Source of the DNA: JAVBQJ01 sp031549115
GTDB lineage: Bacteria > Verrucomicrobiota > Lentisphaeria > Victivallales > Victivallaceae
Assembly: GCA_031549115.1 (NCBI GenBank)
Contig: JAVBQJ010000012.1
Span: 1-64,000, forward strand
Reading direction: 5' to 3'
DNA length: 64,000 bases
This document shows positions 7,301 to 15,032 of this stretch, piece after piece. The translations under genes and the position numbers were made by a program. Numbering within the stretch: the stretch's first letter is position 1; each line of letters opens with the position of its first letter. The notes under the pieces were generated by a model. It was not told where the DNA came from. It saw nothing but the letters and a program-made list of their open reading frames with translations, and made no database searches.

Positions 7301-9827
7301 TTCCGGCAACGACCTCTTGCTCGGCATCGGCGTGGATATCACCGAGCTGGCCGAAAGCCGCAACGAATTGCAGCAATCCAATGAACTGCTCCGCGCCATC
7401 ATGGACAATCTCCCGTGCGCACTTTTCGTCAAAGACGCGGACAATGACTTCCGCTACGTCATGCACAACCGGGTATTCACCGAAGCCTTCGCATTGACCG
7501 GGCGGGAGATCGTGGGTCACTCCGACCCCGAACTGCTGCTGCCGGAGAATGCCCGCCTGTGCGGCGCCAGCGACCGGGCCGCGGTGGCATCCGGAGAAGT
7601 TGCGGATATTCACGAAGAGGTAATCCTGGGCGACGGCAAACTCCATACGCTGCGCTGCATCAAGGGCACGATTTCCCGGGAAGACGGTTCGCGGCTGCTG
7701 CTCGGTATTTGTATGGACATCACGCTGGAGCAGCAGCTTCTCGCCGAACTCCGCATTTACGGGATCCAGCAGAAGGCATTGAACGCAGCTCTGGAGAGCA
7801 TTCTGCTCTCGCAGGATTTCCCGACCGCCATTCAGGAGGTGTTGCGGCTGATCGGCGAACACGCGCAGGCGGATCGCGCCTACATCTTTACCAGAGATTA
7901 TGACAAACAATGCATCGACAACACCTTCGAATGGACCGCCGGAGGGATCGAGCCGGAGATCGACCATCTGCAGAATCTGCCGCTGTCGCCGGCCTGGGAA
8001 GCCGCCCTGGAAGGACACGAGATTATTTTCTCCGCCGACGTTCTCAATGAAACAGAGTGCGCCGCGGTCGTGGAAGCGCGGGATATATTGTTGCCGCAGC
8101 AAATCCAGTCGCTGTTGATTGCCGGCATCTGGCTGGACGGCGTATTGTGGGGATTCATCGGTTTCGATTTCGTCCGCCAGACCATTGCTTATCCGGAAAT
8201 CGCCGAAAAGATGCTGACGGCGTCGGCGCATCTGATCGAAATTGCTTTGGTCCGAAAGCTGCGCCAGCAGGAGCTCGAGCGCAGCGAGTACGAAAAAAAG
8301 CTGATCATGGATACCATCCGGACACCGATCATCCTGTATGACCGCGATATGAATCTGTTGCGCACCAACAATGCCGCCACCCGGATTGCCCTGATGAATC
8401 CGGAACAGGCCGCCGCGGAGCATATCCCCTGCAACCAGGTATTCTGCGGCGAACCCACCTGTCCGGGGCTCTGCCCGCTGCGGGAGGCGTTGTCCGACCA
8501 TCAGGAGCACAGTCGCGAAATGAGCATCCGGGGCAACGATTATCTGGTCACGACGAATCCGATTCTATTCGACGGCAAACTTGCCTACATCTTGAAAACC
8601 ATGCTGGACATCACCGAATCCAATTCGATTCAACGGCGCCTGAAGCAGGCGGTGCTCGATGCGGAAAACGCCAGCAAGGCCAAGAGCTATTTCCTCGCCA
8701 CCATGAGCCACGAGTTGCGGACGCCGTTGAATGCGGTGATCGGCTTCTCCGAGCTGCTCCGGAATGGTTCGTTGCCGCGCCACGAACAGAACGACTATCT
8801 GCAGTCGATCAATTTCGCCGGGAACGCCCTGCTGAAGCTGATCAACGACATCCTCGACTTGTCCAAGATCGAAGCCGGCCAGACCGTGATTTCATTGGAG
8901 CGAAGCGATTTTGCGGCGCTGGGCCGGGAGATCTATTCGATCTTCAAATTGCAGGCGGAAGAAAAAAAGCTGCAATTCACTCTGGAGTGCGATCCGGCAT
9001 TGCCGCATTTGTACATCGACACCCTGCGGCTCCGCCAGATCCTGCTGAACCTGACCGGCAACGCCATGAAGTTCACCCGCAAAGGCTCCGTCCGCCTCGC
9101 CGTATGCTTCCGGCCGGAAAACGAACAAAGCGGGCAACTGATCATTCAGGTGATCGATACCGGCATCGGGATTTCCGAGGAGGGCAAAGCGAAGATCTTC
9201 GAACCTTTCGTGCAAGACCAACCGATGCGCGATCAGCACGCCTATCAGGGAACCGGCCTGGGGCTGTCGATCTCCTCCCGGCTGGCGAAGCAAATGGGCG
9301 GGGAAATTTCCCTGGAAAGCGAGCTGGACCGGGGCAGCACTTTCACCGTCACGCTGAAAGATATCAAATACGAAAAGGACGACCTGGAACTGGCGCAACC
9401 CGAAGCGGCGAATGTCCCGACGAGCAGCGTATCCAGACAGTCGTTGTCGCTGCTGCTGGTCGATGACGTGCCGATGAACTTGAAGGTGCTGGCCGCCATG
9501 CTCGCCAAGCTCGGTGTTGCCAGCCGTTCCGCCGCATCGGGCGCCGAAGCACTGCAAATGCTGGAATCCTGGCGCCCGGATATGGTCCTCACCGATATGT
9601 GGATGCCGGAAATGAACGGCCCGGAATTGGCGGAAGAGATCCGGAAATTGCCGGATACCGCCCGCATTCGGATTGTGGCGGTGACCGCCGACACCGAAGC
9701 CAGAGCCAATTTCGGCGCGGAGCAGTTCGACGAAATCATGCTGAAGCCGCTGACATTGGAAAAACTGGAAAAACTCCTGGACAGCTTCCTCACCGGCCGG
9801 CAACTGCAAAACAGCTTTTACCTCTAG
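4341..9827 (+). CDS. Giant membrane hybrid histidine kinase (periplasmic binding domain, PAS array, GAF, HisKA, HATPase, receiver)
   Basis: 1828 residues. Residues 5-30 are a signal or membrane segment. Residues about 35-340 resemble an ABC-type substrate-binding domain (VLCILSYSADYQWTNDI at its start), followed by a transmembrane helix at about 362-385. Then come PAS-like domains starting near 394, 512, 641, 763, 889 and 1016, a GAF domain near 1150-1310 and another PAS near 1320. The HisKA box MSHELRTPLNAVIGF has its His near 1457; the ATPase domain shows NLTGNAMKF, DTGIGIS and GTGLGLS; the C-terminal receiver has phospho-acceptor Asp near 1752 (TDMWMPEMNG). It probably senses an external small molecule plus internal redox or metabolite cues. 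No output regulator is adjacent. A second ATG at 4353 sits better behind the AAGAAG ribosome site and may be the true start. Confidence 0.92.
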   Translation: MVPTMRAFFRGWLLLLLCLWLAPAGMGFSVNAAGEPVNSVLCILSYSADYQWTNDIMSGLRHDIQFSDQVRPFEIFELSANTQPGARPNPADINRLQYRLSNYQYDAIVVMGNPALELFLSEQLTASPEVPVVFAAYFVPPRMQGGKYPANMTGLTMPHVNRTNIKLAMSLFPELREIIILTNAAADGNAIEAELERARPELGFAGQVTVLGGDNISTEELLARLKALPPDTQAPGTLVIYNDWFSSLDSQQISRNTLQEELRAATLHIPVLVNADNTPVGLQFAVGGAIVAGQKLGMATGELLQQVLRGVPPSAIPVRPAEYEYWFDYPEMTLYHLSSSRLPAGSTVFNEPQSFYEKYARILVSGSIAAIGTLLGVLICVLVWQRWRTRNNRQLRAIFDASPARIMVVDADGKILFVRTGDQDVGRQALLELGSIHSDKYPELWNGIQQVLQDGKPLSIVYPGVLEMRRRADLRKLPADCFGREAVLMVSLDIEEMHRLQQEYRHIAEQTRLTLESIGDGVIVTDAEERITLLNGISEELTGYTLADAAGKKLDDIFNIVSYTNGERVESPLRRALATRQIMTLANHTDLIARDGTRRHIADSAAPIIDRDGTLTGAVLVFRDVTEEYDRRDRLHIQKAVLEKALTAGEMTFFRLDENQEFLQTADPAFWPCRDGKPLPIPEWVHAQDAPALLQDLRELALGARREFRRIYRVAGEAGLHYYEVMMFEDISPLSERKEFFGIIRNVTEFRERELNYRNTSALLRDVIDNMPGYVWVKDAEHGLRHLLVSRGVAALTGKQESELIGHVDADFLDAQISGLLGHADETALRDGRSESIITITDPAGVAHDLKIAETVLSRPDGSRLLLGIGVDISHELKMEKQLQEKNRLLEDIFDNLPLPLFIKDFYNQDRYLFASRTFADMLGIDKPTLMGQTDYDVMSRELAAQFVRDDAEAMARPDGLTVIEDMPLSSGKVARFQTRKLRLRRDSGNDLLLGIGVDITELAESRNELQQSNELLRAIMDNLPCALFVKDADNDFRYVMHNRVFTEAFALTGREIVGHSDPELLLPENARLCGASDRAAVASGEVADIHEEVILGDGKLHTLRCIKGTISREDGSRLLLGICMDITLEQQLLAELRIYGIQQKALNAALESILLSQDFPTAIQEVLRLIGEHAQADRAYIFTRDYDKQCIDNTFEWTAGGIEPEIDHLQNLPLSPAWEAALEGHEIIFSADVLNETECAAVVEARDILLPQQIQSLLIAGIWLDGVLWGFIGFDFVRQTIAYPEIAEKMLTASAHLIEIALVRKLRQQELERSEYEKKLIMDTIRTPIILYDRDMNLLRTNNAATRIALMNPEQAAAEHIPCNQVFCGEPTCPGLCPLREALSDHQEHSREMSIRGNDYLVTTNPILFDGKLAYILKTMLDITESNSIQRRLKQAVLDAENASKAKSYFLATMSHELRTPLNAVIGFSELLRNGSLPRHEQNDYLQSINFAGNALLKLINDILDLSKIEAGQTVISLERSDFAALGREIYSIFKLQAEEKKLQFTLECDPALPHLYIDTLRLRQILLNLTGNAMKFTRKGSVRLAVCFRPENEQSGQLIIQVIDTGIGISEEGKAKIFEPFVQDQPMRDQHAYQGTGLGLSISSRLAKQMGGEISLESELDRGSTFTVTLKDIKYEKDDLELAQPEAANVPTSSVSRQSLSLLLVDDVPMNLKVLAAMLAKLGVASRSAASGAEALQMLESWRPDMVLTDMWMPEMNGPELAEEIRKLPDTARIRIVAVTADTEARANFGAEQFDEIMLKPLTLEKLEKLLDSFLTGRQLQNSFYL

Positions 9828-9840
9828 TGTCTGAAACGAG

Positions 9841-9860
9841 CCCCCCGCGTAAGGCGGGGG
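9841..9860 (+). terminator. Hairpin after the hybrid kinase gene
   Basis: CCCCCGC, loop, GCGGGGG begins 14 bases after the stop codon. There is no U-tract, so it may be a weak terminator or a 3'-end stabilising stem. Confidence 0.4.
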
Positions 9861-9973
9861 CGCAATAGAGTCTCGCATCCGCCGCCGGAATTACCACGCC
9901 CGCCGCAATGGTCGAAGATGCCGTGAATGCAGGTGTTTACAGGACTTTTTTTCGAAAAAAGCCGGAACGGCGG

Positions 9974-10001
9974 TTGAAATTTCGCAGATTGGTGATATTT
10001 T
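9974..10001 (+). promoter_or_regulatory. Putative promoter for tRNA-Lys and rpmB
   Basis: TTGAAA (9974-9979), 16-base spacer, TATTTT (9996-10001), 35 bases before the tRNA. The tRNA and rpmB follow with no terminator between them, so they are probably co-transcribed. Confidence 0.45.
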
Positions 10002-10036
10002 AAAAAGAGTCACCGGTTAACGGAAAAATTTCCGGT

Positions 10037-10112
10037 GAGCTGATAGCTCAGTCGGTAGAGCATCGCCCTTTTAAGGCGGTGGTCCTGGGTTCGAGTCCCA
10101 GTCAGCTCACCA
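10037..10112 (+). tRNA. tRNA-Lys (anticodon TTT)
   Basis: Acceptor GAGCTGA pairs with TCAGCTC. The D arm is GCTC/GAGC, the anticodon arm TCGCC/GGCGG has loop CTTTTAA with anticodon TTT, and the T arm is CTGGG/CCCAG with TTCGAGT. Discriminator A and an encoded CCA end at 10112. It lies 40 bases upstream of rpmB. Confidence 0.97.
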
Positions 10113-10152
10113 TTTTTTATTTTTGGTTATAAACTTATCGGGAGATATAAAA

Positions 10153-10380
10153 ATGAGCAACGTTTGCAGCGCTTGCGGCAAGGGCAAGTTCGAAGGCGGC
10201 CACATTGTCCGTCGTGGTTTGGCGAAGAAGGCCGGCGGTATCGGTATGCACGTGGTGAAGAATTCGAAGCGTACCTTCGAGCCGAACATCCAGTCGGTTC
10301 GCATCAATGACAACGGCACGGTCAAGACCGTCAAAAGGTGCGCGGCCTGCATCCGCACCGGCAAATTCGGCAAGGCGTAA
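10153..10380 (+). CDS. rpmB: 50S ribosomal protein L28
   Basis: 75 residues starting MSNVCSACGKGKFEGG, behind GGGAGAT; an upstream in-frame ATG at 10123 lacks a ribosome site and would add residues foreign to L28. Two CxxC pairs (CSAC near the start, CAAC near the end) suggest a zinc-binding L28. The central NSKRTFEPNIQSVRI is the family signature. It is a structural protein of the large ribosomal subunit. It sits behind tRNA-Lys and is closed by a strong terminator. Confidence 0.95.
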   Translation: MSNVCSACGKGKFEGGHIVRRGLAKKAGGIGMHVVKNSKRTFEPNIQSVRINDNGTVKTVKRCAACIRTGKFGKA

Positions 10381-10405
10381 GCCTTCGGCGGTCTGTCGCG
10401 AAAGG

Positions 10406-10440
10406 CACCCGGATCCGAAAACGATCCGGGTGTTTTTTTT
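10406..10440 (+). terminator. Rho-independent terminator of rpmB
   Basis: CACCCGGATC (10406-10415) pairs perfectly with GATCCGGGTG (10423-10432) and is followed by eight T. Confidence 0.9.
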
Positions 10441-10444
10441 ATGC

Positions 10445-10489
10445 AAAAAAAGGCGGGGAGGAACGGGATTCAACCGTTCCTCCCCGCCT
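10445..10489 (-). terminator. Rho-independent terminator of fabD-fabG
   Basis: A 16-bp perfect stem (10451-10466 with 10474-10489), followed on the minus strand by a T-run (10445-10450). It lies back to back with the rpmB terminator between converging genes. Confidence 0.88.
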
Positions 10490-10506
10490 GGTTTACGGCA
10501 GCGCAA

Positions 10507-11256
10507 TTACATCAGCATGCCGCCGTCGACGTTGATGACCTGGCCGGTCACGTAGTCGGAGTCGGGGCTGCAGAGGAAATACACCACGCTGGCGACGTCG
10601 GCCGGGAGGCCGCCGCGCTGCATCGGAATCACCTGCAGAAAGGCGTTGGTGGCGGCTTCGGAGAGCTTGCCGGTCATATCGGTGATGATATAGCCCGGAG
10701 CGACCGCGTTGGCCTGGATGTTCTTCTTGGCGAATTCCTTCGCCGTGGTCTTGGTCAGGCCGATCACGCCGGCCTTCGACGCCGAATAGTTGGCCTGCCC
10801 GGCATTGCCCATCCGGCCGACGACGCTGGCGACGTTGACGATCTTGCCGCCGGTCTTCATCATCGGGCGCACCACCGCCTTGGTGAAGTTAAAGGTACCC
10901 TTCAGGTTGACCGCCAGCACCGCATCCCAATCCGCGTCGGTCATGCGCAAAATCAGCGTATCGCGGGTGATACCGGCATTGTTGATCAGGATGTCGAGCT
11001 GCCCGAAATCGTCGACCACCGCCTTGACCGTAGCTTCGGCGTCTTCGAACTTGGCGACGTTGGCGGCATACGCCTTGGCGTTGACGCCGGCGTTGCGGAA
11101 TTCCGCCGCCGTCGCTTCGGCGACATCCAGCATGATATCGACGATGGCGAGAGCGGCGCCTTCCTGCGCCAGACGTTCACAAATGGCGCGGCCGATGCCG
11201 CGGGCTCCGCCGGTAACGATGGCAACTTTTCCATCCAAACGCTTTTCCATACTCAT
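10507..11256 (-). CDS. fabG: 3-oxoacyl-ACP reductase
   Basis: 249 residues of the short-chain dehydrogenase family. The NADPH-binding motif GGARGIGRAI lies near residues 16-25, NNAGITRD near 90, catalytic Ser in NVASVVG and the YSASK catalytic Tyr/Lys near 152-156. It reduces 3-oxoacyl-ACP in fatty-acid elongation. It follows fabD by 26 bp on the same strand, and the pair ends at a strong terminator. No acpP or fabF follows, unlike the common fab cluster. FabG is favoured over other SDRs because of the fabD neighbour and the typical length. Confidence 0.93.
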   Translation of the reverse strand: MSMEKRLDGKVAIVTGGARGIGRAICERLAQEGAALAIVDIMLDVAEATAAEFRNAGVNAKAYAANVAKFEDAEATVKAVVDDFGQLDILINNAGITRDTLILRMTDADWDAVLAVNLKGTFNFTKAVVRPMMKTGGKIVNVASVVGRMGNAGQANYSASKAGVIGLTKTTAKEFAKKNIQANAVAPGYIITDMTGKLSEAATNAFLQVIPMQRGGLPADVASVVYFLCSPDSDYVTGQVINVDGGMLM

Positions 11257-11282
11257 GGCAATGAGATCCTTTCGCTGTTTTG

Positions 11283-12197
11283 TTATGCCTGAAACGCGTT
11301 CAAGCTGTCCACACTGTTGATGTTGCAGCCGGCAATTTCAGGCAGGGTACGCTTCAAAAGCCCGGTCAGCACGTTGCCCGGACCGAATTCAATCATGGTG
11401 TCGGCGCCCAGCGCGGCCATCGCCCGGACGCACTCTTCCCAACGGACCGAACCGGCGACCTGGCGGATCAGGTTTTCGCGCAATTGCGCCGGATCGGCCG
11501 CCGGGGCCGCGGTGTAGTTGTGATAAACCGGGACCGCGGGCATCGTCAATGCCGCATTTTCCACCACCGGCTCCAACCGCTTTCCGGCCTCGGCCATCAG
11601 CCGCGAATGGAAAGCACCGGCGACGGTCAACGGAATCACCTTGCGCATGCCGCGCTCTTTCAGCTGGGCAATGGCGGCTTCGACCTTGCTCTTTTCGCCC
11701 GAAATCACGATCTGTCCGGGACTGTTGAAATTGGCGACATCGATATCGCAGGCGTCGCAGACCTCTTTGATGACCGCCGCATCGCCGCCGAGCACCGATG
11801 CCATACCGCCCGAAGTGGCGCGGCAGGCGTCATCCATGAATTGGGCCCGCTGCGCGAGAATCCGCAGTCCGGTGGCGAAGTCCATCGCTCCCGCGGCGCA
11901 CAGCGCGCCATACTCGCCGAGGCTCAACCCGGCGCAGGCGACCGGCTGGATCGCCGGGAATTTTTCGCGGAACGCCGCCAGCGCGGCATTGCTCATGGTA
12001 TAAATCGCCGGTTGACAATAACGGCTTTCGGTCAGCTTTTCCGCCGGACCATCGAAACAGATTTCGCTGATCTTGTAACCGAGCACGGCATCGGCCTGGT
12101 CGAAGACCGCCCGGGCCGCCGCACTGGCCTCATAAAGATCGCGCCCCATGCCGACGGCTTGTGCGCCCTGACCGGAAAAAACAAAAAACGCTTTCAT
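11283..12197 (-). CDS. fabD: Malonyl-CoA:ACP transacylase
   Basis: 304 residues from ATG at 12195-12197 behind AAGGAAAG. The start MKAFFVFSGQGAQAVGMG, the active-site Ser in GLSLGEYGAL near residue 90 and the catalytic His in GAFHSRLM near 200 are all typical. It transfers malonyl from CoA to acyl carrier protein, the step that feeds chain elongation. A seven-residue upstream extension to another ATG is possible but lacks conservation. It is the first gene of the fabD-fabG operon. Confidence 0.94.
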   Translation of the reverse strand: MKAFFVFSGQGAQAVGMGRDLYEASAAARAVFDQADAVLGYKISEICFDGPAEKLTESRYCQPAIYTMSNAALAAFREKFPAIQPVACAGLSLGEYGALCAAGAMDFATGLRILAQRAQFMDDACRATSGGMASVLGGDAAVIKEVCDACDIDVANFNSPGQIVISGEKSKVEAAIAQLKERGMRKVIPLTVAGAFHSRLMAEAGKRLEPVVENAALTMPAVPVYHNYTAAPAADPAQLRENLIRQVAGSVRWEECVRAMAALGADTMIEFGPGNVLTGLLKRTLPEIAGCNINSVDSLNAFQA

Positions 12198-12265
12198 CGA
12201 ATAACTTTCCTTCCCCAAGTGAATCCTGAAAACCCCAATCCATCGAGGTCATTTCAAACGCACGC

Positions 12266-12356
12266 TTTTTGCCGCTTCAGGAAAGATTGCGGGTGGCGGA
12301 TGCCGGGCATAATCCCCCCGGCATGCGGCGCCGCAAGACGTCCGAAGCGGCAAAAA
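12266..12356. repeat. Long imperfect palindrome between fabD and the HTH protein gene
   Basis: TTTTTGCCGCTTC (12266-12278) is the exact complement of GAAGCGGCAAAAA (12344-12356). An inner stem ATGCCGGG (12300-12307) pairs with CCCGGCAT (12317-12324). The T-run is 5' and the A-run 3' on both strands, so it is not a classical terminator. It lies in a gap of about 200 bases holding no other gene. Confidence 0.6.
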
Positions 12357-12400
12357 CAGACGTATTGAAGTTGCCTCTATTCTCCTACAATACTGCCATT

Positions 12401-13537
12401 TTACGGGTTTTTCAAATCCGGAGCCGGATTTTCCGGTGTGGTAAGGAATGGAACTACCGGTACGGCGGGCGGCTGCACCACCGGCGCCTGCGGTGCCGTA
12501 TAGGCTTTTTCCCGGGCCGCCGCCGCCGCCTGATTGGCCGCCCGTGCCAGTTCGGCGTTACTGGCGCGCAGCGATTCCAGCTCTTTCAGATACTCCGCTT
12601 GGCGCTTGGAGAAATCGTCGCGCAACTGCGCCATCTGGGCGTCAGCCTGGCCGGAAAGGGTTCTCCGGAGCTCTTCCATGCGCATCTGGAACGAGCTCTT
12701 CTGCCTTTCCAGTTCGCTCAGGACCTCCAGGCGCGCCGCCGCTTCCCGCTCCCGCTGCTCATTCCAGCTTTTTTCCCGGGCGGCGCGTTCGGCGGCGGAA
12801 CGGTTCCGCTCCGTCTCCAAATCCTCCTGCCGCCGCATTTCCCATGCCCGCATTTCGCTCTCCAACCGCGTCCGCTGGGTATCCCAGGTGGAACGCGCGG
12901 TCGCCATTTCGAAACTCAACTGCTGCGACAGATCATTGCCGTGTTCGATATAGCGGTCTTCCAGCTCGCACCCCCAGAAGTATATCGCGGTCAGCAGAAT
13001 CACCAGAGCGACCACCCCGGCAAACAGCAACCGCCGGTTGCGCCGCCGGGCCGCTTTCAACAACCGTTCGGTCTTCTCGTGCTGTGTTTTCAGCGCCGAA
13101 ATCACCTGACGCAATTCTTCGCCGAATTGACGTCCGTTTTCCGCCAACTGCAATGCCGTCGACAGCGTGTTTCCGGGGGGCCCCGCCGGCGCCGGCAGGG
13201 TCGTTTTCGGTTCCGAAAAAGTCACTCCCCTCTCCGGCTGCGATGCGGCAGCAGCCGGAGAGGCGGCATCTCCCGCGGCCGAAGTGACTTCGTCCGGATT
13301 CACCGGGTGGCGTTCCGCCAGCGACTGATCGATCTCGAAGCCGCTCTTTCCGTTTTCCCGCAACGCCGCGATCTCCTTGAGCACGATGACGGTGCGTTCC
13401 GAATACACCCGGCGTTTGCCGCGCAATTCGCTCTCCAGGTAATCGTTATAGCGGCTCAACCAGTCGTTGATGGTGGTCCGGGGCACACCGACCAGTTCGG
13501 CAAGCTCCGAAACGCTGCAAAATTTTTTGTCGTTCAT
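12401..13537 (-). CDS. Membrane-anchored MerR-like HTH protein with coiled-coil tail
   Basis: 378 residues from ATG at 13535-13537. Residues about 5-75 look like a MerR-type winged helix-turn-helix (SVSELAELVGVPRTTINDWL, then KRRVYSERTVIVLKEIAALR). A polar linker follows. One transmembrane helix lies at about 166-188 (LLFAGVVALVILLTAIYFW). Residues about 195-330 are charged heptad-like coiled coil, and the C-terminus is rich in Pro and Val. DNA binding together with a membrane anchor suggests a tether or a sensor that signals through the membrane. The orientation and ligand are unknown and I do not recognise a named family. An upstream ATG would extend into repeat-derived sequence and is rejected. 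Confidence 0.75.
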   Translation of the reverse strand: MNDKKFCSVSELAELVGVPRTTINDWLSRYNDYLESELRGKRRVYSERTVIVLKEIAALRENGKSGFEIDQSLAERHPVNPDEVTSAAGDAASPAAAASQPERGVTFSEPKTTLPAPAGPPGNTLSTALQLAENGRQFGEELRQVISALKTQHEKTERLLKAARRRNRRLLFAGVVALVILLTAIYFWGCELEDRYIEHGNDLSQQLSFEMATARSTWDTQRTRLESEMRAWEMRRQEDLETERNRSAAERAAREKSWNEQREREAAARLEVLSELERQKSSFQMRMEELRRTLSGQADAQMAQLRDDFSKRQAEYLKELESLRASNAELARAANQAAAAAREKAYTAPQAPVVQPPAVPVVPFLTTPENPAPDLKNP

Positions 13538-13581
13538 CTCTGTCGCTTTCCCTGCTGCTTTCGAAATAACGGCTTCCTGTT

Positions 13582-13970
13582 CGCCGCCGGCGCGGCGTTC
13601 TGGCATCTATCTTTCGCCGCCGGTGCGGCGTTCTATCGTCCATTGTTCGCCGCCGGTGCGGCGTTCTATCGTCCATTGTTCGCCGCCGGTGCGGCGTTCT
13701 GTCGTCTATCTTTCGCCGCCGGTGCGGCGCCTCGTTCGCTCTATGTGTAGATCGGATTGTCGCTCACGCTTCCAATCCGATCTCCACCATCGCTTCCTCG
13801 GGCGGCTTCCGCTCGCCTCCCGGCTCGCTTACTTTACATTTCGCCTCTTTCAGGCGCCTGCGGCGCCATCGGCGACCAGCAGAATTCACCTGCTGGACCG
13901 GTGCCTCCGTATGACGGAGTGCAGACCGCCGCTTCGCGGCTCTATTTTTTTTAATTATTTAATTATTTTT
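13582..13970 (-). repeat. Structured intergenic repeat, copy 2, with 33-bp tandem expansion
   Basis: Same family as copy 1, read on the minus strand between ribF and the HTH protein gene. An A-rich tract follows the ribF stop, then the GCCGC-gaa-GCGGC, CCAGCAG/CTGCTGG and GATCGGATTG/CAATCCGATC stems. The far end carries five copies of the terminal hairpin CGCCGCCGGTGCGGCG starting at 13582, 13615, 13648, 13681 and 13714, an exact 33-base period. Short frames encoding Arg-rich repeats here are artefacts. No CRISPR: the intervening bases are nearly identical. Confidence 0.85.
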
Positions 13971-14882
13971 TTATTTTGTCAGGTTTCGGATGGCGGCGAC
14001 GTCGGCTTCGATATTGCGGCGCAGCTCCGTCGGCCCGGGGAAGGTCCGTTCCTCGCGCAGGAAGCACACCAGCTCAACCTCCAGCTCCCGTCCGTACAAA
14101 TCCCCGTCCCAATCGAGGATGTGCACCTCCACCCGCCGCCGCGCCCCATGCAAATGCCGGTAGGTCGGCGCCACCCCGATATTCACCGCCGCCGCCTGCC
14201 CGAACACCCGCGCCGCGTATACCCCGTCCGGCGGCAACACCCCTCCGGACAACTTCAAGTTGGCGGTCGGATGCCCCAGATCGTGCGACGCCGCCTGATA
14301 TCCGGATTCCACCACGCCGTACAAGCTGTACGGCCGCCCCAGCATCGCCGCCGCCTCATCCAGCTGCCCGGCCAATGCAAATTTGCGGATCGCCGTACTG
14401 GACACCGGTATGCCATGGTATTCCAACTCGTCGACCGGCGTGAAGTCATATTGGTAACGCGCCGCCTCCCGCGCGAGAAATTCACGGTCGCCGCTGCCCC
14501 GGCAACCGAAGCGCCAGGCACTGCCGACCACCAGCGCGCGCACTTTGCGCCCCTCGGGATAACACAACAGCCGCTCCAGAAAAGTTTCCGGCGCAAGACC
14601 GGCGAAATCGCGGTCGAAGCTCAAAATCATCACCTCGTCGGCGCCGTAGTGACGCAAATAGTGAATCCGCCGCTCCAGCGGCATCAGCAACGGCGGCGCC
14701 TGCTCGGGCGCCAAAACCGCGCGCGGATGCGGATCGAAAGTGACCGCCACCGCCTTGACCCCGAACCTGAGCGCCTGCGTCTTCAAGGTTTCGAGGATGC
14801 ATTGATGCCCCCGGTGTACGCCGTCGAATACTCCGAGCGCCATGCAGCAATCGCCGCCGAACGCGGCACTCCAAAGCTCCAT
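13971..14882 (-). CDS. ribF: Bifunctional riboflavin kinase / FAD synthetase
   Basis: 303 residues from ATG at 14880-14882 behind GGGAGA. The N-terminal nucleotidyltransferase half shows LGVFDGVHRGHQ (the HxGH-type site, residues about 18-29) and VTFDPHPRAVL; VSSTAIR marks the end of that domain. The C-terminal flavokinase half has LGHPTANL and DGVYAARVFG. It phosphorylates riboflavin to FMN and adenylylates FMN to FAD. It lies back to back with coaD, another nucleotidyltransferase, across a 150-base divergent gap. An A-rich tract and a structured repeat follow its stop. Confidence 0.95.
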   Translation of the reverse strand: MELWSAAFGGDCCMALGVFDGVHRGHQCILETLKTQALRFGVKAVAVTFDPHPRAVLAPEQAPPLLMPLERRIHYLRHYGADEVMILSFDRDFAGLAPETFLERLLCYPEGRKVRALVVGSAWRFGCRGSGDREFLAREAARYQYDFTPVDELEYHGIPVSSTAIRKFALAGQLDEAAAMLGRPYSLYGVVESGYQAASHDLGHPTANLKLSGGVLPPDGVYAARVFGQAAAVNIGVAPTYRHLHGARRRVEVHILDWDGDLYGRELEVELVCFLREERTFPGPTELRRNIEADVAAIRNLTK

Positions 14883-15032
14883 CAATTCAAATCTCCCATT
14901 TCCTTCCCGGGACTCTCTTGTATTTTTCTTATCATGAAATATATTATGCAATTGCGGAAATACAACCGCAAATGACGGATATGCTATGGATTTTGACGAT
15001 AAAGTGACGGAAGAGTCGGGAGGTTGATCCTT

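Noticed and set aside
5715..8510. 931-codon open frame on the minus strand
   Set aside because: It lies wholly antisense to the hybrid kinase, whose motifs are unambiguous; it results from the high GC content and shows no recognisable domain.
13582..13729. CRISPR-like array of five regularly spaced repeats
   Set aside because: The bases between repeats are nearly identical rather than unique, the unit is part of a dispersed hairpin element, and no cas gene is nearby.
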